A stretch of DNA of 64,000 nucleotides from Clostridium beijerinckii (GTDB lineage Bacteria; Bacillota; Clostridia; Clostridiales; Clostridiaceae): NCBI RefSeq assembly GCF_018223745.1, contig NZ_CP073653.1:5382001-5446000 (forward strand), given 5' to 3'. Position 1 is the stretch's first letter; every line of letters starts with the position of its first letter. Of this stretch, positions 18,047 through 31,800 are shown piece by piece. Below the pieces are notes generated by a model. The model was not told where the DNA came from and searched no databases. It worked only from the letters and a program-made list of their open reading frames with translations. The translations under genes and the position numbers were made by a program.

Positions 18047-20164
18047 TTAAATTTTAAACTTATCAACTTCCATTTCTAAACGTTCAGCTTTTTCTTTCAG
18101 TTTTTCCACTTCCTGTGATACTTCTAAAATAGCTTCCGTTTGAGTTTGAATTGATGCCGTTACTTCCTGTGAACATGCTGCTGTTTCTTCTGATATTGCC
18201 GCAATATTATTTATTGAATTTACTACTTGTTCATTTTTGTCATTCATTTCTTCAACAAAGCTTCCCATATAATCTATTGCAGTTGTTATTGTATCAGTTG
18301 CCTGCGTAATACTATTAAAGGCTTCATTCACTTCGTTTACTGAAACAAATTGATCCATGGATACTTCTTTTACTTTTTTCATATCACTTACACTGCTTAA
18401 TATATCTTGCTTTATATTTAAAATTATCTCTGCTATATTTTTAGTTGATACTGCTGAATTTTGTGATAATTTTTGAATCTCTGTTGCAACTACCGCAAAA
18501 CCTTTGCCAGCTTCTCCTGCTCTTGCCGCTTCTATAGATGCATTTAGCGCGAGTAACTGAGTCTGCTCTGCAATCCCCTTTAAAACTCCAAGTATATTTT
18601 CTATATTCTTAGATTTATCACTTAGGCTTCCTATATTTCCTTGAGTTTTTTCTACAATGGAAATTGTTGTTTGTGCCTTTTCTTTTAAATCTTGAACCTT
18701 GTTAATTCCATTTGCAATTGCTTTAGATGAATTGATTGATTCATTAATCATTAGATTAGTCTTTTCCTCTAACTGATTAAATTCTCCCCTCATGTCTTCT
18801 CCAAGTCTTGCACTCTCTTCTGCTCCACTAGCTTGATTAGATGCTCCTTGCGCTATTTCCTGTGATGTAATATTTATATCTCTTGCCACATTAGTTGTTT
18901 CCTGAGACTTTTCAGCCAAAATTGCAGAACTCTCTTTCATATCATGAGTCAAATCTTTTGTTTCGATTAATAAAGCAGAAACCTTGCTCATCATCTCATT
19001 GAAGCTTTCACCTAATAATTTAATTTCATTTTTCGCTCTAGTAGAAGATTTCACTGTAAAATCACCAGTTGATGCTATAGATAATAAGTTTGATATTTCT
19101 ATTATAGGCATTGAAATTCTTTTCGACACATACATGATTACTGCAGCTGCTGCAAGTAATATTATTAAGCCTGCGATTAATGAGATTTCTGTTATGTTAT
19201 TTATAATAGCCTTTGCACTAGATTCCTTTTGAACTGTTATAACTGACCAATTAAGTGAATTTCCATCTAATTTTATGTTCGTATAAGATGCATAGTAATT
19301 TTGACCATTTTCTTTATATTTAATGCTACCATCATTTCCAGCCATTAACTGAGCTATGATTTCTTTTAGTCCATCTGATACTTCTATCGGCTCTTCCTTA
19401 GGATTTCCCTCTTTGACTCCAGTTGTTCTAGTTTGGTTTTTATAATTATATAATTCTTCAATCACTTCAGTATTCGGATGTGCAACAACAACACCCTCTC
19501 CATCTATTATGAAAGAATATCTTCCTGATGCTTCATCTGAATATTCACTTACTACTTCCTGCAATTTTTCTAAATTAATATCAGACCCCATTACTCCAAC
19601 AAACTTATTATCTTCAACCAAAGGAACAAATATTGAAGTTACTGGATTCTTAGAAGAAGCAGAATAATAAGACTTTGATACAAATGATGATAAAGAGCTT
19701 TTTGCTTGTGAAAACCACCATCTGTCTGATCTATCAGCAAGATCCCCTGATGATCTCCCAGTCTGCATTCCTTTTTCATCCTGCATATATAATAATTCAA
19801 AATATGGATTTCTGTCTTTAGTTTCTTTAAGTACTTTTTCCTTTGTATCTTTACTTCCCTCTCTTACTTCTGAATTATATGCTAGATCTTCTGTCACTTT
19901 ATACGCCGTATCCATAAAAGAAGAAACATTTTTTGATATAAGCTTAGATAACATTTCGTTCTTACTATTTATTTCATTATCATAATATTTCGATAAAATA
20001 GTGCTTACACATAAAATAATTCCAAGAGTCAGTACAACGGATATTGATAACATTGTGATTAGGAGTTCGCTTTTTATGCTCTTTATTTTCCCAGAGCTAT
20101 TTTTATCTTTATTATTTGTTTGCTTGTCCATTGTTTTTTCATATTGTTTTCTAATCAATCCCAT
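18047..20164 (-). CDS. Methyl-accepting chemotaxis protein with dCache sensor (705 aa)
   Basis: Membrane chemoreceptor. It has a cytoplasmic polar start, TM1 (about 33-57), an extracellular double Cache sensor (about 60-310; DRWWFSQAK, a Tyr-rich strand and GVMGSDINL), TM2 (about 325-347), HAMP (about 348-400) and a long coiled signalling domain (about 430-690). The hairpin tip contains [29 protein letters not shown]. The Cache motif R.WWF...Y...D resembles, with changes, the amino-acid-binding dCache pattern, so the ligand is uncertain. GGGGAG upstream supports the start. The receptor at 20442 lies upstream on the same strand, 278 bp away, with a terminator-like hairpin between, so it is likely transcribed separately. 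The output is expected to be CheA/CheW control of flagella. Confidence 0.92.
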   Translation of the reverse strand: MGLIRKQYEKTMDKQTNNKDKNSSGKIKSIKSELLITMLSISVVLTLGIILCVSTILSKYYDNEINSKNEMLSKLISKNVSSFMDTAYKVTEDLAYNSEVREGSKDTKEKVLKETKDRNPYFELLYMQDEKGMQTGRSSGDLADRSDRWWFSQAKSSLSSFVSKSYYSASSKNPVTSIFVPLVEDNKFVGVMGSDINLEKLQEVVSEYSDEASGRYSFIIDGEGVVVAHPNTEVIEELYNYKNQTRTTGVKEGNPKEEPIEVSDGLKEIIAQLMAGNDGSIKYKENGQNYYASYTNIKLDGNSLNWSVITVQKESSAKAIINNITEISLIAGLIILLAAAAVIMYVSKRISMPIIEISNLLSIASTGDFTVKSSTRAKNEIKLLGESFNEMMSKVSALLIETKDLTHDMKESSAILAEKSQETTNVARDINITSQEIAQGASNQASGAEESARLGEDMRGEFNQLEEKTNLMINESINSSKAIANGINKVQDLKEKAQTTISIVEKTQGNIGSLSDKSKNIENILGVLKGIAEQTQLLALNASIEAARAGEAGKGFAVVATEIQKLSQNSAVSTKNIAEIILNIKQDILSSVSDMKKVKEVSMDQFVSVNEVNEAFNSITQATDTITTAIDYMGSFVEEMNDKNEQVVNSINNIAAISEETAACSQEVTASIQTQTEAILEVSQEVEKLKEKAERLEMEVDKFKI

Positions 20165-20367
20165 TTATTTTCTCCCCTTATCAATATTCTTATAAAATAA
20201 GTAGTAGTTTTAGAATTATTTTTTACACTATAAAAATTATGTTTATTACAATAAATATACTTATTCTTTTACAAGTTATGCTTATTTTTCATGCATTATT
20301 GATAAATTATAACATATAATTACATTTAATCAATGTAAATTGCAAAGATAATTATACTATTCAACTG

Positions 20368-20414
20368 AAAAGCCCATACATTTCTGTGAAACAAAAATAT
20401 ATAGGCTTTCGGTT
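20368..20414 (-). terminator. Terminator-like hairpin after the 665-residue chemoreceptor
   Basis: AAAAGCCCATACAT...ATATATAGGCTTT forms an imperfect stem 28 bp beyond the minus-strand stop, with A-rich sequence on the distal side. Confidence 0.6.
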
Positions 20415-20441
20415 AGACTTTTAAATTTCTAATTTTAGACT

Positions 20442-22439
20442 CTAAACTTTAAATTTATCAATTTCTTTTTTTAATTTTTCAGATAAATGTTGTAATTCTT
20501 CTGTATGATGGCTAAATCTATCCATTGTAGCTGTTACTTCTTCTGCTGATGCAGTAACTTCTTCTGTTGATGAAGCTGTTTCTTCAGAAATGGAAGAACT
20601 ATTTTCTATTTGACTAACAAAAATCTGCTTCTGAATTTGCATATCATCTACTGAATGTTTAACATCAATAACTTTTTCTGTTAAAGTTGTGATCGAAAAT
20701 AATATATCATTAAATATTGACTCTGTTTTTGTTACAGCTTCGTTTTGCTCTGAATTAATTTTTTTAGTGTTTTCCATTGCTTTAGCTGCAACTTCTGCCT
20801 TTGATTGGATTGCTCCTGTTATTGACTTAATCTGTTCTGTAGAATTTTGGGATTCTTCAGCAAGTTTTCTTATTTCTTCAGCTACTACAGCAAATCCTTT
20901 ACCAGCTTCTCCTGCACGTGCAGCTTCAATAGATGCATTTAATGCTAGTAAATTTGTCTGTTCTGTTATTTCAGATATAGTATCGGACATTGAAATAATC
21001 ATTTTTACACTTTCATTCATATCTGAGAATATATTTGATACTTTTTCTGTTGCTTCCATTGTTTCACTATTTTTATCTATTAATGTACTTACAGTAATTA
21101 TTCCTTGTTTGCTAAACCCCTTCGTTTCTTCTGATACTTTATTCATATCCCTTGTGGCATCTGCAATATTATCTAATTTTTTTGATAATTCTCCTACACC
21201 AGTAGCAGTATCTTGAGAGCTTTCAGCTAAATTTACAGCTCCCTGTGATATCTCTGAAACAGCTAGCGAAACCTGTGACATAGACGCTGTCGTTTCTTCA
21301 GCCATACTTGAAAGGTTAGCTGTAGTCTCAAACACTATGTTAGAAGTTTCTTTTGCACTTTCTAATAATTTACCTATATTTTTTATCATAGAATTATAGT
21401 CATTTGCAAGCTGACCAACTTCATCTTTTGATTTAATTTCTATAAATGTTGATAAATCTCCATCTGAAGCCTTGGCAAATACTTCTTTTAATTTTTTAAT
21501 ATTAGTTGCAATTCCTTTACTTAATATCAACGATACAATGACTGAAATTATTAACATTATTAATATTATTATAGAAGTAGTTAATATTATCGATTTTGTG
21601 TCGCTTGACAATTCACTTTGTTCTAATGATGCGATTAACTTCCACCCTGTTATTTTATTAGTTGTATATGCCCCAAACTTTTCTGTTCCATTGTAATTAT
21701 ACGTAATAAAGCCGCTATCTCCTGTTTTTGCTTCATTCCAATATGATAATTTTGTAACATCATCTTTTCCAATACTACTTTCATCAGGATGTGCTAACAT
21801 TATACCATCTGCATCTGTAATAAATAATATTCCTGAATTACCTACCTTTTTTGCTGATATGTGCTCTGAAAGTGCAGTCAATGTTAAATCCATTCCAACA
21901 ACGCCAACAATTTGATTATCTTTCACAACTGCTTGTACAATTCCTACAACTGTCTTTCCAGTGGCGGCATCTTGATAAGGCTTAGTTATTACAGGCTTCC
22001 CTTTTGCTTTTATAGCTTCTTGATACCAAGGTCTTTTAGTTGCATCATAACCTTCTGGCATCTTTGTGTCTGGATATATTGCAAATTTACCTGAAGCAGT
22101 ACCGTAATATGTATCGAAAATATCCTTATTACTTTCTTTTAAGTTTTTCAATAAATCAGGTATGTAATCAAAATTACTTCCATAATCAACATTCACTAAA
22201 TTATAATTGTTTGATAACATTGTTACTCTTTCTGTAAATCCAGCAAAATAATTATCTAGTCCACTATTCACTTCAGAAAGCGTTTGCTTACTTGTTAAAT
22301 TTAATTTTTGGCTAAGTATTGATTTTGACTGGTTATAAGAAAAAACTCCCGCTACAATGAGAGGAATAAAGCAAATTAAAACTAAGCTAATAATTAGTTT
22401 TATTCTAATACTATGAAAATTTAATTTTTTGAACAACAT
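20442..22439 (-). CDS. Methyl-accepting chemotaxis protein with dCache_1 amino-acid-type sensor
   Basis: 665-residue chemoreceptor. The ATG at 22439 is chosen over the GTG at 22448 because GGAGGG lies eight bases before the ATG and abuts the GTG. It has TM1 near residues 15-35 and an extracellular dCache domain with [17 protein letters not shown] and GVVGMDLTL. The R.WY...Y...D set matches the described amino-acid-binding dCache motif, so an amino-acid ligand is inferred. TM2 lies near 285-305, followed by HAMP and a signalling domain with the tip [32 protein letters not shown]. Its orientation matches the 705-residue receptor downstream. Confidence 0.92.
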   Translation of the reverse strand: MLFKKLNFHSIRIKLIISLVLICFIPLIVAGVFSYNQSKSILSQKLNLTSKQTLSEVNSGLDNYFAGFTERVTMLSNNYNLVNVDYGSNFDYIPDLLKNLKESNKDIFDTYYGTASGKFAIYPDTKMPEGYDATKRPWYQEAIKAKGKPVITKPYQDAATGKTVVGIVQAVVKDNQIVGVVGMDLTLTALSEHISAKKVGNSGILFITDADGIMLAHPDESSIGKDDVTKLSYWNEAKTGDSGFITYNYNGTEKFGAYTTNKITGWKLIASLEQSELSSDTKSIILTTSIIILIMLIISVIVSLILSKGIATNIKKLKEVFAKASDGDLSTFIEIKSKDEVGQLANDYNSMIKNIGKLLESAKETSNIVFETTANLSSMAEETTASMSQVSLAVSEISQGAVNLAESSQDTATGVGELSKKLDNIADATRDMNKVSEETKGFSKQGIITVSTLIDKNSETMEATEKVSNIFSDMNESVKMIISMSDTISEITEQTNLLALNASIEAARAGEAGKGFAVVAEEIRKLAEESQNSTEQIKSITGAIQSKAEVAAKAMENTKKINSEQNEAVTKTESIFNDILFSITTLTEKVIDVKHSVDDMQIQKQIFVSQIENSSSISEETASSTEEVTASAEEVTATMDRFSHHTEELQHLSEKLKKEIDKFKV

Positions 22440-22798
22440 TTTTCTCACCCTCCATCTCTTTTTATTAATACAAATAATAAAACCCTTATATAAACTAAAA
22501 TATTTAGCTTATTATTTTTTACAAAAACAATAAGTTTTTACACATTATTAATTATATCATAATATTTCGAAGAATTATTCGTATTTTTCACTAAAACTTA
22601 ATGATAATAGGAGGAGTTTGATCATCTTATCTATAAAACTACATTCTTCATCATATACTTCTTAGAAATATAATTTAAAATTTTCTATAAACTAAAACTC
22701 TTAATTGAATTAAAGTTCCTAAACAATAAAATTTACTGCATAATATAAGATCAACAAATAATATATTAATTAGTAATAACTTCATATGTATAAAATTA
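22440..22798. other. Intergenic region between chemoreceptor and glucan synthase
   Basis: About 360 bp, AT-rich, expected to carry the promoter of the minus-strand chemoreceptor. No hairpin element or reading frame of note was seen. Confidence 0.4.
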
Positions 22799-22836
22799 AG
22801 CAGCATAGGATAATTTCATATATCTTATGCTGCTCA
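22799..22836 (-). terminator. Terminator of the glucan synthase gene
   Basis: AGCAGCATA (22799-22807) pairs with TATGCTGCT (22826-22834) 13 bp after the stop. The T-run on the minus strand (TTAATTTT) is weak but present. Confidence 0.65.
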
Positions 22837-22848
22837 AAATTTATTGTA

Positions 22849-25800
22849 CTAAAAATACACAAACACATCTAATTTTCCGCGATTTCTCGGAATGATATTA
22901 TCCTTTATATTCTCACCATTTATAATCACCTTCATATTATTAGTATTTATTATATTCCTTCCTTGCTTGCTAATTCTACTTTCACCATTAATCTCCTCAT
23001 TTTTATTTCTAATAACTTCACTATTGTTAACTTTATTTTTACTGTTATTCATTTGATTATTATTAACTTCATTAATATTTTCTTGATTTAATCTAGATAC
23101 TTTTATAATGTAATCTTCTTTTTCATTTGTAATCTTTATTTCAAATTCGTTCCAAGCTTTTGGTATACAAGGATTTATAGCATATCCCTTATCTTGAACC
23201 TTTCTAAGTCCCAAGATATTTTCAACGCCAACTCTGTACATCCATCCTGAAGCTCCTGTATACCAACTCCAGCCTCCTCTTCCTGCATGAGGCTCTTTTA
23301 TATACACGTCCGCTGCCATTACATAAGGTTCTACTTTATATGTCATACACTCTAACTCTGTTTTTGCATGATTTATAGGATTTATCATATTAAAGTAGTT
23401 TACCGCTTTATCACCAAGCCCAAGTTTAGTTAAAGCAAGTATAACCCAAACCGCAGCATGAGTATATTGGCCTCCATTTTCTCTTACACCTGGCACATAT
23501 CCTTTTATATAACCTGGTTCTAACTTAGAATTACTAAATGGTGGTGCAAGCAATAGGATCATTCCCTTATCTTTCTTTACAAGGTTATTATCCACGGCTT
23601 CCATTGCTTCAATACTACGTTCCTTCTGTCCTGCACCTGATATAATTGCCCAGCTCTGAGCTAACGAGTCAATTCTGCATTCTGGATTCTCTCTTGAACC
23701 AAGAGGTGTACCATCATCAAAGTATGCTCTTCTATACCAGCCGCCATCCCAAGCGTTTTTCTCTAGGTTATCTCGTATAAACTCTCTTCTTTCTTCAAAA
23801 TGTTCTTTTGTTTGCTTATCGTTTTGTTTATCTGCAATTTCAATAAAACTTTCTAATATTGAATATAGGAACCAGCCAAGCCATACGCTTTCTCCTTTTC
23901 CTTCGTTTCCAACAGTACTCATTCCATCATTCCAGTCTCCACTACCCATTAAAGGAATATTATGAATACCAAACTTCAAGCTCTTTTCTATAGCTTTTAA
24001 ACAATGTTCATATATAGTTCCTTCTTTTGATGATTGATTTACTATTGTATATCTTTCATCTTCACCTTCTCTTAAAGGTTCATCTTCTAAGTACGGAGCA
24101 CTAGCATTTAAAATTTCGTAATCTCCTGTAGAATTAATATATTCGGCAGTTACATAAGGCAGCCATAATAAATCATCACTAAATCTAGTTCTTATTCCCG
24201 AATTAACAACAGGATGCCACCAATGTTGAACATCACCTTCTACATACTGTCTTGAAGCACTTCTTAGTATTTGCGCCTTTGTTATTTCTGGATTTACAAA
24301 GCCAAGTGACATAGAATCTTGAAGCTGATCTCTGAATCCATAAGCACCACCACTTTGGTAAAATGCACTTCTGCTTAAATATCTACAACTTAAAGTTTGA
24401 TATAAAAGCCATCCATTCAAAAGATAATCTAATGACTTATCTGGTGTCTTAACTTGTATATTTCCTAGGAAATTGCTCCAATATTGTTTTACTTTATCTA
24501 ATTCACTTTCTGCATTTCCAAAAATCTTGTATTTACTTATTAATTCATCTATTTTTTCTTTTTCATCTTGACCAAATAGGATTAGCAGTTCCTTTTTCTC
24601 ACCTTTTCTTAACATAATGCTTGTTTGTGCTGCTAAACAAGGGTCATAGATCCCACCAGACTTATTGCTTAACCTATTATGTTTTAGAGCCTCAGGACTA
24701 AAGATTTCTCCTCCAATACCTAAAAACTCTTTATTGTCCCCAGTGAAACTCAATTCTTTCCCACCTATAATGGTTAAGTAAGCATTTAATTTTCCAAAAT
24801 ATTCACTGTATGGATTATGAGCACCTATAAATTTATTTTTGAATGTAAAATCTTCATTACTATTTTTAATGCTGCTTCCATTTACTACATCTATTGTTTC
24901 TTTATAGTGTGATTCATCTCCACCTATATATGTTGAGATATATCTTGAGCTATCATACTCATAAACACCCAAAACAAGTTTTGCATAGTAGAATAGCGAA
25001 ACACTTCTATCCTCATTACTTAAGTTTTCTAGCGTAACCCTCTGAATTTTTAATCTTTCATTTTTAGGAGCAAAAATTTCTAGCTTTCCTTTTATATTGT
25101 ATGCTGTATGCCTATATTCAGAGTATCCAAAGCTATGTTTTATTAAATAATCACCTGAATCTCTTACAGGTTTTGGCGTTATTGAAAAATACTCACCAGA
25201 GTCATTATCTTTAATATATAATGCTTCTCCTATAGGATCTCTAATATAATCATTACTCCAAGGTGTTATTTTATTTTCTCTAGAATTTCCACACCAAGTA
25301 TATCCTGATCCTACTTCTGATATATGAAATCCGAAGTCATCATTTGAAATAACATTAATCCAAGGTGCTGGCGTATTTCTGTAATTAGATAGTTTTATTA
25401 TATAACTATTATCTTTCTTGCAAAATCCACCATAACCATTAAAGAAATCTAAATCTCTTACATCAGGATCTTCATCCGCATCTTTACTATAATTATTAGA
25501 ATCTTTTGATACATCCAAATCTAAATCAACTAAACTTGAAATTTCTGAGTTATAAACTAACTCTCTTTCCTTCTTACTTTGATTAGATTTCTTATCTATT
25601 TCTAATTCATCAATATCATCTTGATCTTCTGGCTCATTAATATTCTTTATTAAATCATGAATATTAATTACTTCTTCATCATTATCATATACTTCATAAG
25701 GTATGTTTTCGCCATCTGTATCTTCATTAATATTTTCATTCTTATATTTATCCTTAAACCTTGAATTATTTCTTAAAGCTATACGCGAATCTAATCCCTC

Positions 25801-28800
25801 ATCATCTAAGTCCACATATCTATTAAAATTCTTTTCATTATATGCATATGAACTTAATGGATTATTCTTATCTACATATACTCTAGAAATTCCTATTAGT
25901 AAATCCTTAATTTCAGCGTCCATGGTTGCCTTATTGTGAATAAATATTCCACCCGCTTTATTTAAGTAATTACCTACATTGGATGACCTTATTACTTCCA
26001 TTATGTTTTTTTGAAGTGGTTCATCATAAGAAACTTCTTCATTATTATATATAATTAAATCTAGCTTAACCCCCTTAATTCTTAAGTAATTGTGGAATTT
26101 TACCATAGTATATACTAAATTTATGTCTTCTTCATTTTCTATAGACAACATTATAATAGGTAAATCTCCTGAGATTCCATATGCCCACAAATCCTTTTGA
26201 TGCATTGAAATATTACTAATATATTCTTCTCTATTTTTTCTAGTATTAGTTAGAAAGAAAATTGAGCTTGCAGCACTTTGGAATATATTGGCTATAGCAC
26301 TTCTTATTCCTAAAGTCTTTAGTTCAAGCTGTGCACTTATGCTATAATTTTTAAATACTCTCTCTAGCTTACTGTTGTCATTGTTATTTCTGCATATTTC
26401 AAGTATTTGTTCTTTAGATTCACATATTCCAGTTATATAATAAATTTCCTTCTTGGAGTTAGGCTCTAATCTAATTCTTGTTCTTATACTCATTATAGGA
26501 TCTAAAACTGTTCCCACAGTATTATCTAAAGCCTTATCATTATCCATAGCTTTTGGATTCTTCAATTCTCTATTTCTTCCTATAAAGTTTATTCTTGAAG
26601 TTTCATATGAAATACTTCCTTCTAAGTCTCCATTAACAACCGCCTTATGGAAAATATATGGGATTTTTGCATTCTTAACTCTACCTCTTCTACTTCCTAT
26701 AAGAACACTTTCCTTTTCATCATATTCTGTTTGAACAAATAAATTAGAAAATGTTGGATGAACTACGTCAGCACTGAATGTAGCTAAAGTCACTTCCATA
26801 TAGCTTGTTATTTCAATACTTCTTCCATTATCCCCTTTGTTATTTAAAGTTAATTTTCTAACTTCAAAATTTTCTTCTGATGATATTGAAACTTCCATCG
26901 AAGTTTCAATGTTACCATCTTTTCTACTAAATTTAGCTTTATCTAGATTAAACTCAACTGAATACTTATCCCCAAGATCTTTACAAGGCTCAAAGGTTGA
27001 GCTCCAATATTCATTTGAATTCAAATTCTTTATATAGAAGAACATTCCACTATCATCACTTGTAGAATTTCCCTTCCATCTATAGAGCATAGTATCATTC
27101 TTTTTTGAATATCCATTTCCGTTTACTGTTAACATAGATGAATATTCACCATTGCTTAATAGTAATACTTGTGGACTGTCCTGATTTACTTTTTCAAATA
27201 CTCTTGGAATTAAAACCTCTCCCTCAAAATATCTATTCTTAACAGAAAAATCCTCATTTCTTTCAAAAACAACATTTTGTGGAATTTTCTCTTTTAGTAA
27301 AAGTTCTGTAGATTTTATCTCAGGAAGATCGTGAAATCTATTTATCAAAATATCATTACATAGAATATTATCCAAAGCCATAAGTGACATTCCTAAATGA
27401 TGTACCATATAAGTTGCAACTTTATTGACCTTCTGTGGATAACTTGAGTTATCATAATTGCCCTCATCGTCATTATTCATGTGAATCCTACTGATTTCAT
27501 CATTCTTATCCACATTATTCACATTATCAACATGCTTATCATTCATATAACTTGTATTTTTATCCTGTGTATTATCCACTATTTTTTCGTAGTTATCCAC
27601 ATAATCCTCATACTTATCCACATTTTGTGTATAATTTTTTCCATTTGTTGAAATATTCTGCTCAAGAAGATCACTTTTAGAAAGTGTCATTATGTACTTA
27701 TCTTTCCTAGCTTTAGTATAATCTAAAGCTTCTATGAAACCATATCTTCCTAATGCGCCTAACTTTTCAAGTTCTTTAAGATTTTTAATTCCAGAATCTT
27801 TATCAAAAGAAATAGCCATTAATGTTGAATATGGAGATATTACAAGATCATCTTCAAGTCCCCGCTTAAGACCAAGTCCAGGCACTCCAAATGCCTTGTA
27901 TTGGTAATTTTCTGCCGCATCAAATTCATAAAATGCAGATTCTGATATCCCCCAAGGAGACTTCTTTTGTTTTGCAAAGCTTTTTTGCGCCTTTATGACA
28001 GACTTATAAGTTTGACTAAGTAAGGTCTTAGGATAATTCCTCATTATTAATGATGGCATAAAATGCTCAAACATAGTTCCACTCCAAGATACTAGTGAAT
28101 GAGTATGGAATGCGTTAGTCATGGAACGTCCTAGCTTAAACCAATGGGAAGAAGGCACATCATTTTTAGCTATCGCAACAAAAGATGCTATTCTTGACTC
28201 AGATGCAAGCAAATCATAATAGGAATTTCCAAGAGAATTTTCCTCTACATTATATCCGATAGAGAATAGTCCTCTAGTTTTATCATAAAGAAAAGTAAAA
28301 TCCATTTCTTCTGTTATTTTATCAATATCTTGTATTATATTATCTATTTTATCTATGTAATTTTTGAAATTATTTATCTTTTCTCTAAATTTGCCTCTGA
28401 AATTATCCCCATTTTTTCTTCTATAATTCTCGCATCTGTGGATTAATTCAACAATATCTGGGACTCCTTCGAAAAATTCCTTACTATATAACTTTTCTAT
28501 ACCTTCAAAAATGAAATTATAATAGCTAATCTTTTTTCTAACCTCACCTATAAGCTTATCAATCCAATATCTTGTTTCTTCACTCTCAAGTTTTAATTCG
28601 CCTATACTGTTTTCCTCTTCATCACTTAAGTTATTTTCATTATTCATATTATTATTTTCCGACTTAAGTTTCTGCTTTAGACTGATTATCTGCTCTGTTT
28701 CCTTTAAATCTTGAAGTTTAAAGGAAATTTCATTTAATACATTTATATATTCTCCAATATTAATATGTGAAGAAAATTTAAGCTTTAAATTAGGGGCTTC

Positions 28801-31800
28801 ATCTTCAATTATTTTGTAAATATCATTCAAAGATGTAACTTCTTTTACTCTTATAACTTTATTATGTTTAAGCTCTTCCATAGACCTCTTTAGTACCCAT
28901 AAGTTACCTAGAAGATTTCCACTATCAACTGTTGATACATATCTAGGCCATAAAGGTTCTTTTGTTTTTGTATCATACCAATTTAGATAATGACCATTAA
29001 CCTTTTGAAGAGTTTTCATGCTATTTAATATGAGTTCTATTCTGTCAACAAACTCTGCCATAGTTATATATCCCAAGTCATATGCAGCAATGCTTGAAGT
29101 AATCCCCATGCCTATATTAGTTGGAGAGGTTCTATGTGCAACTCCCTTAAATGGCTTTTCCTGATAGTTATCTGGAGCTAGGTAGTTGTTTTCTTCATTA
29201 ACAAAATCCTCATAATAAGCATATATTCTTCTAGAAATTTTTCTTAAGTAAGTTTTTTCTTCATTCTTTAAAGTATTCTTCTTGTGTTCTGGACGTTTAA
29301 TACTTATGGTATAAGCCATATAAGGGCTAACTATCCATAATGCCGCAACTACTACACTATAAGTAACTACTCCTAACGAACTATAAAATGATAAGTATAG
29401 TACAAGCAGACCCATTATAGGAGCAATCCACATTCTCTTTAAATAATTAATAAAATTATTCCTTGAGTTTTTTTCTACAAGTTCTGCTGACTGCCATTCT
29501 AAAAGATTTTTCTTAGAAAACATTACTCTATATAGTGTTACTATTATGGCATCAAGCATCAAAAAAGCTTGATAAGGAATAAAGCTTACTATTAGCACTA
29601 TCTGCTCTAGCGTTTTAAATGCTCCCATTAATTTATTTTTAGGTGTTACAACAAAATCTGTTACCACAAATACTAATGGAGTTATTAAAGCTAAGAAGGC
29701 GAGAAGTGCAACCTGACTTCTTCCAAATAAAACAGTGAGAGATAATATAAGAGCAAGAAGTAAATTAGGTGCTAATAAACTTCTTCTTAGGTTATCAAAT
29801 ATCTTCCACTTATATAATAAATTTATTTTATTTGAAAATAACCATCCTATTAGCTGCCAGTCACCTCTAACCCATCTATGCAATCTTTTGCAGCTAGATT
29901 CATAAAATGCTGGATATCCATCAATAAATTCCACATCACTTAATAATCCACATCTTGCAATACCACCCTCAAGCAAATCATGACTTAAGACTGTATCATC
30001 TTTTATAGAATTACTTAACACTTTATAAAATTCATCTATACATATTATTCCTTTACCAGTAAAGGACCCTTCTCCAAATAAATCTTGATAAGTATCAGAA
30101 TAAGCGACGGAATATCCATCAACTCCTTCTTCTCCTCCAAATACTTTTGAAAAATAAGTTTGATTCTTAGCTTCTAGGCTAATGCTCACCTTAGGCTGCA
30201 TTATTCCATATCCTCTTGCGACTATATTGCCTTTTATATGAGGAATATTAAGAATATGGCTCATAGCCCCTACAAGTTTAAAAGCACTTTCCCTAGGCAT
30301 AAAAGTATCTTCATCTAATGTAATTAGATACTTAACTTGTTTCAGTTCTTGAATATCCGAGCTAAAAACATTATAAGTATGATTCTTACCACCTCTAATA
30401 AGAGCCATAAATTCCATTAACTTTCCACGTTTTCTTTCTCTGCCCATGAATACATTTTGCTTCTTATTATAAATTCTCTTTCTACTAAAGAAAAAGAATC
30501 TATTTTCACTAACTCCTTGGTCGTTTTTAAAGTCATCGGAATATTTCTCATTTAAATCTCTAGCATATTGAACTCCTGATTTAATTATCTCAACATCTTC
30601 CGGAGAAGTCTCATGCTCAGAATCATGAAAATCACTTAGCAAAGCAAAATAAATATTCTTATCCTTATTTCCGCAATATGCTACTTCTAATTTATTCATA
30701 AGTTCTTTAACTTTGTCTTTAGAATTTACTATAGCTGGTATTACAACCACAGTTTTATTTCCTTTAGGAATTCCTGAACTAAAATTTAATTTTGGAATTA
30801 ATCTAATATCAACAACTTTACCCACAGTATAATTCGTAAGTCCAATTATTATTTCGTTCACTGGAATTAATATTATAAGGAACGAAATTACGTACTGTAC
30901 CAAAGTGTATCTAACACCTAATAAGCTGCTTATTAATAAAATAAGAAAACTTATTAAGAGTGTTCCAAAAATATTGCATGCTACATACGTATTTGCAGAT
31001 ATAGTTGTTTTTATATTATTTCCATATTTCTTTAACTCGTTTATTCCCTCATCAATTAGGTAATATCCAATATGGCGTTTATAATTTTCTTCTTTATTAT
31101 TTTTACTATTTCTTGCAAGCTCTAGAATATTACTAGCTAAAGTAATTTCGTCTGCGTTTGATATTCTAGCCATCTTTTCGAGCTTATGCCTATAATAATC
31201 CTTAGATTCAAAATCCATGCTATTATAAATATCTGCCGGATCATTTTTAAGTATTTTTTCAACAAAAGAAGTTTCTTCAAATAATCTTCTCCAGCTTATT
31301 CCTTCAATTTTTCTAATAAAGGTTATGTATTCTCCAATATTTCTTTCTAAAACTTCTTCTCTTAAATCACTTCTAATATTATTTTTATCTAAATCCGAAT
31401 TTACTTTCCATTTAGACTCTACAAGATCATTTATTCTTGGATCTTCTATAGAATTATCTCTTAATACACTAAAAAATTCTCTTAAAAATAAAGGTCCAAT
31501 ATTTTTCCCAACATTAATACTTCCTATTTTTTCTTCAAATTTATTGTTGTTAATTGCATCTATTATCTTTTCAGCTATATCTCTTCCTCTTATGATTTCT
31601 TTTTGAATATCAACAAGTTCATTAGTATACTTAGATAAATTTATTATTATAGCTATTTTAAGCATTAATGGGAATGCCCACAATTCTCCTGTAGTGAAAA
31701 TTTTCTCTTTATTATTAAAATTTCCGTTTTCAATATCGCCTTGAAGTCCGTTTATATATGATATAAGTTTATCACAATCAATCTCATTCCCGTTATTTAT

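Noticed and set aside
20689-21216. Plus-strand frame of 175 codons
   Set aside because: Antisense shadow of the chemoreceptor signalling domain; the same kind of shadow occurs at 61803-62612 opposite the third receptor.
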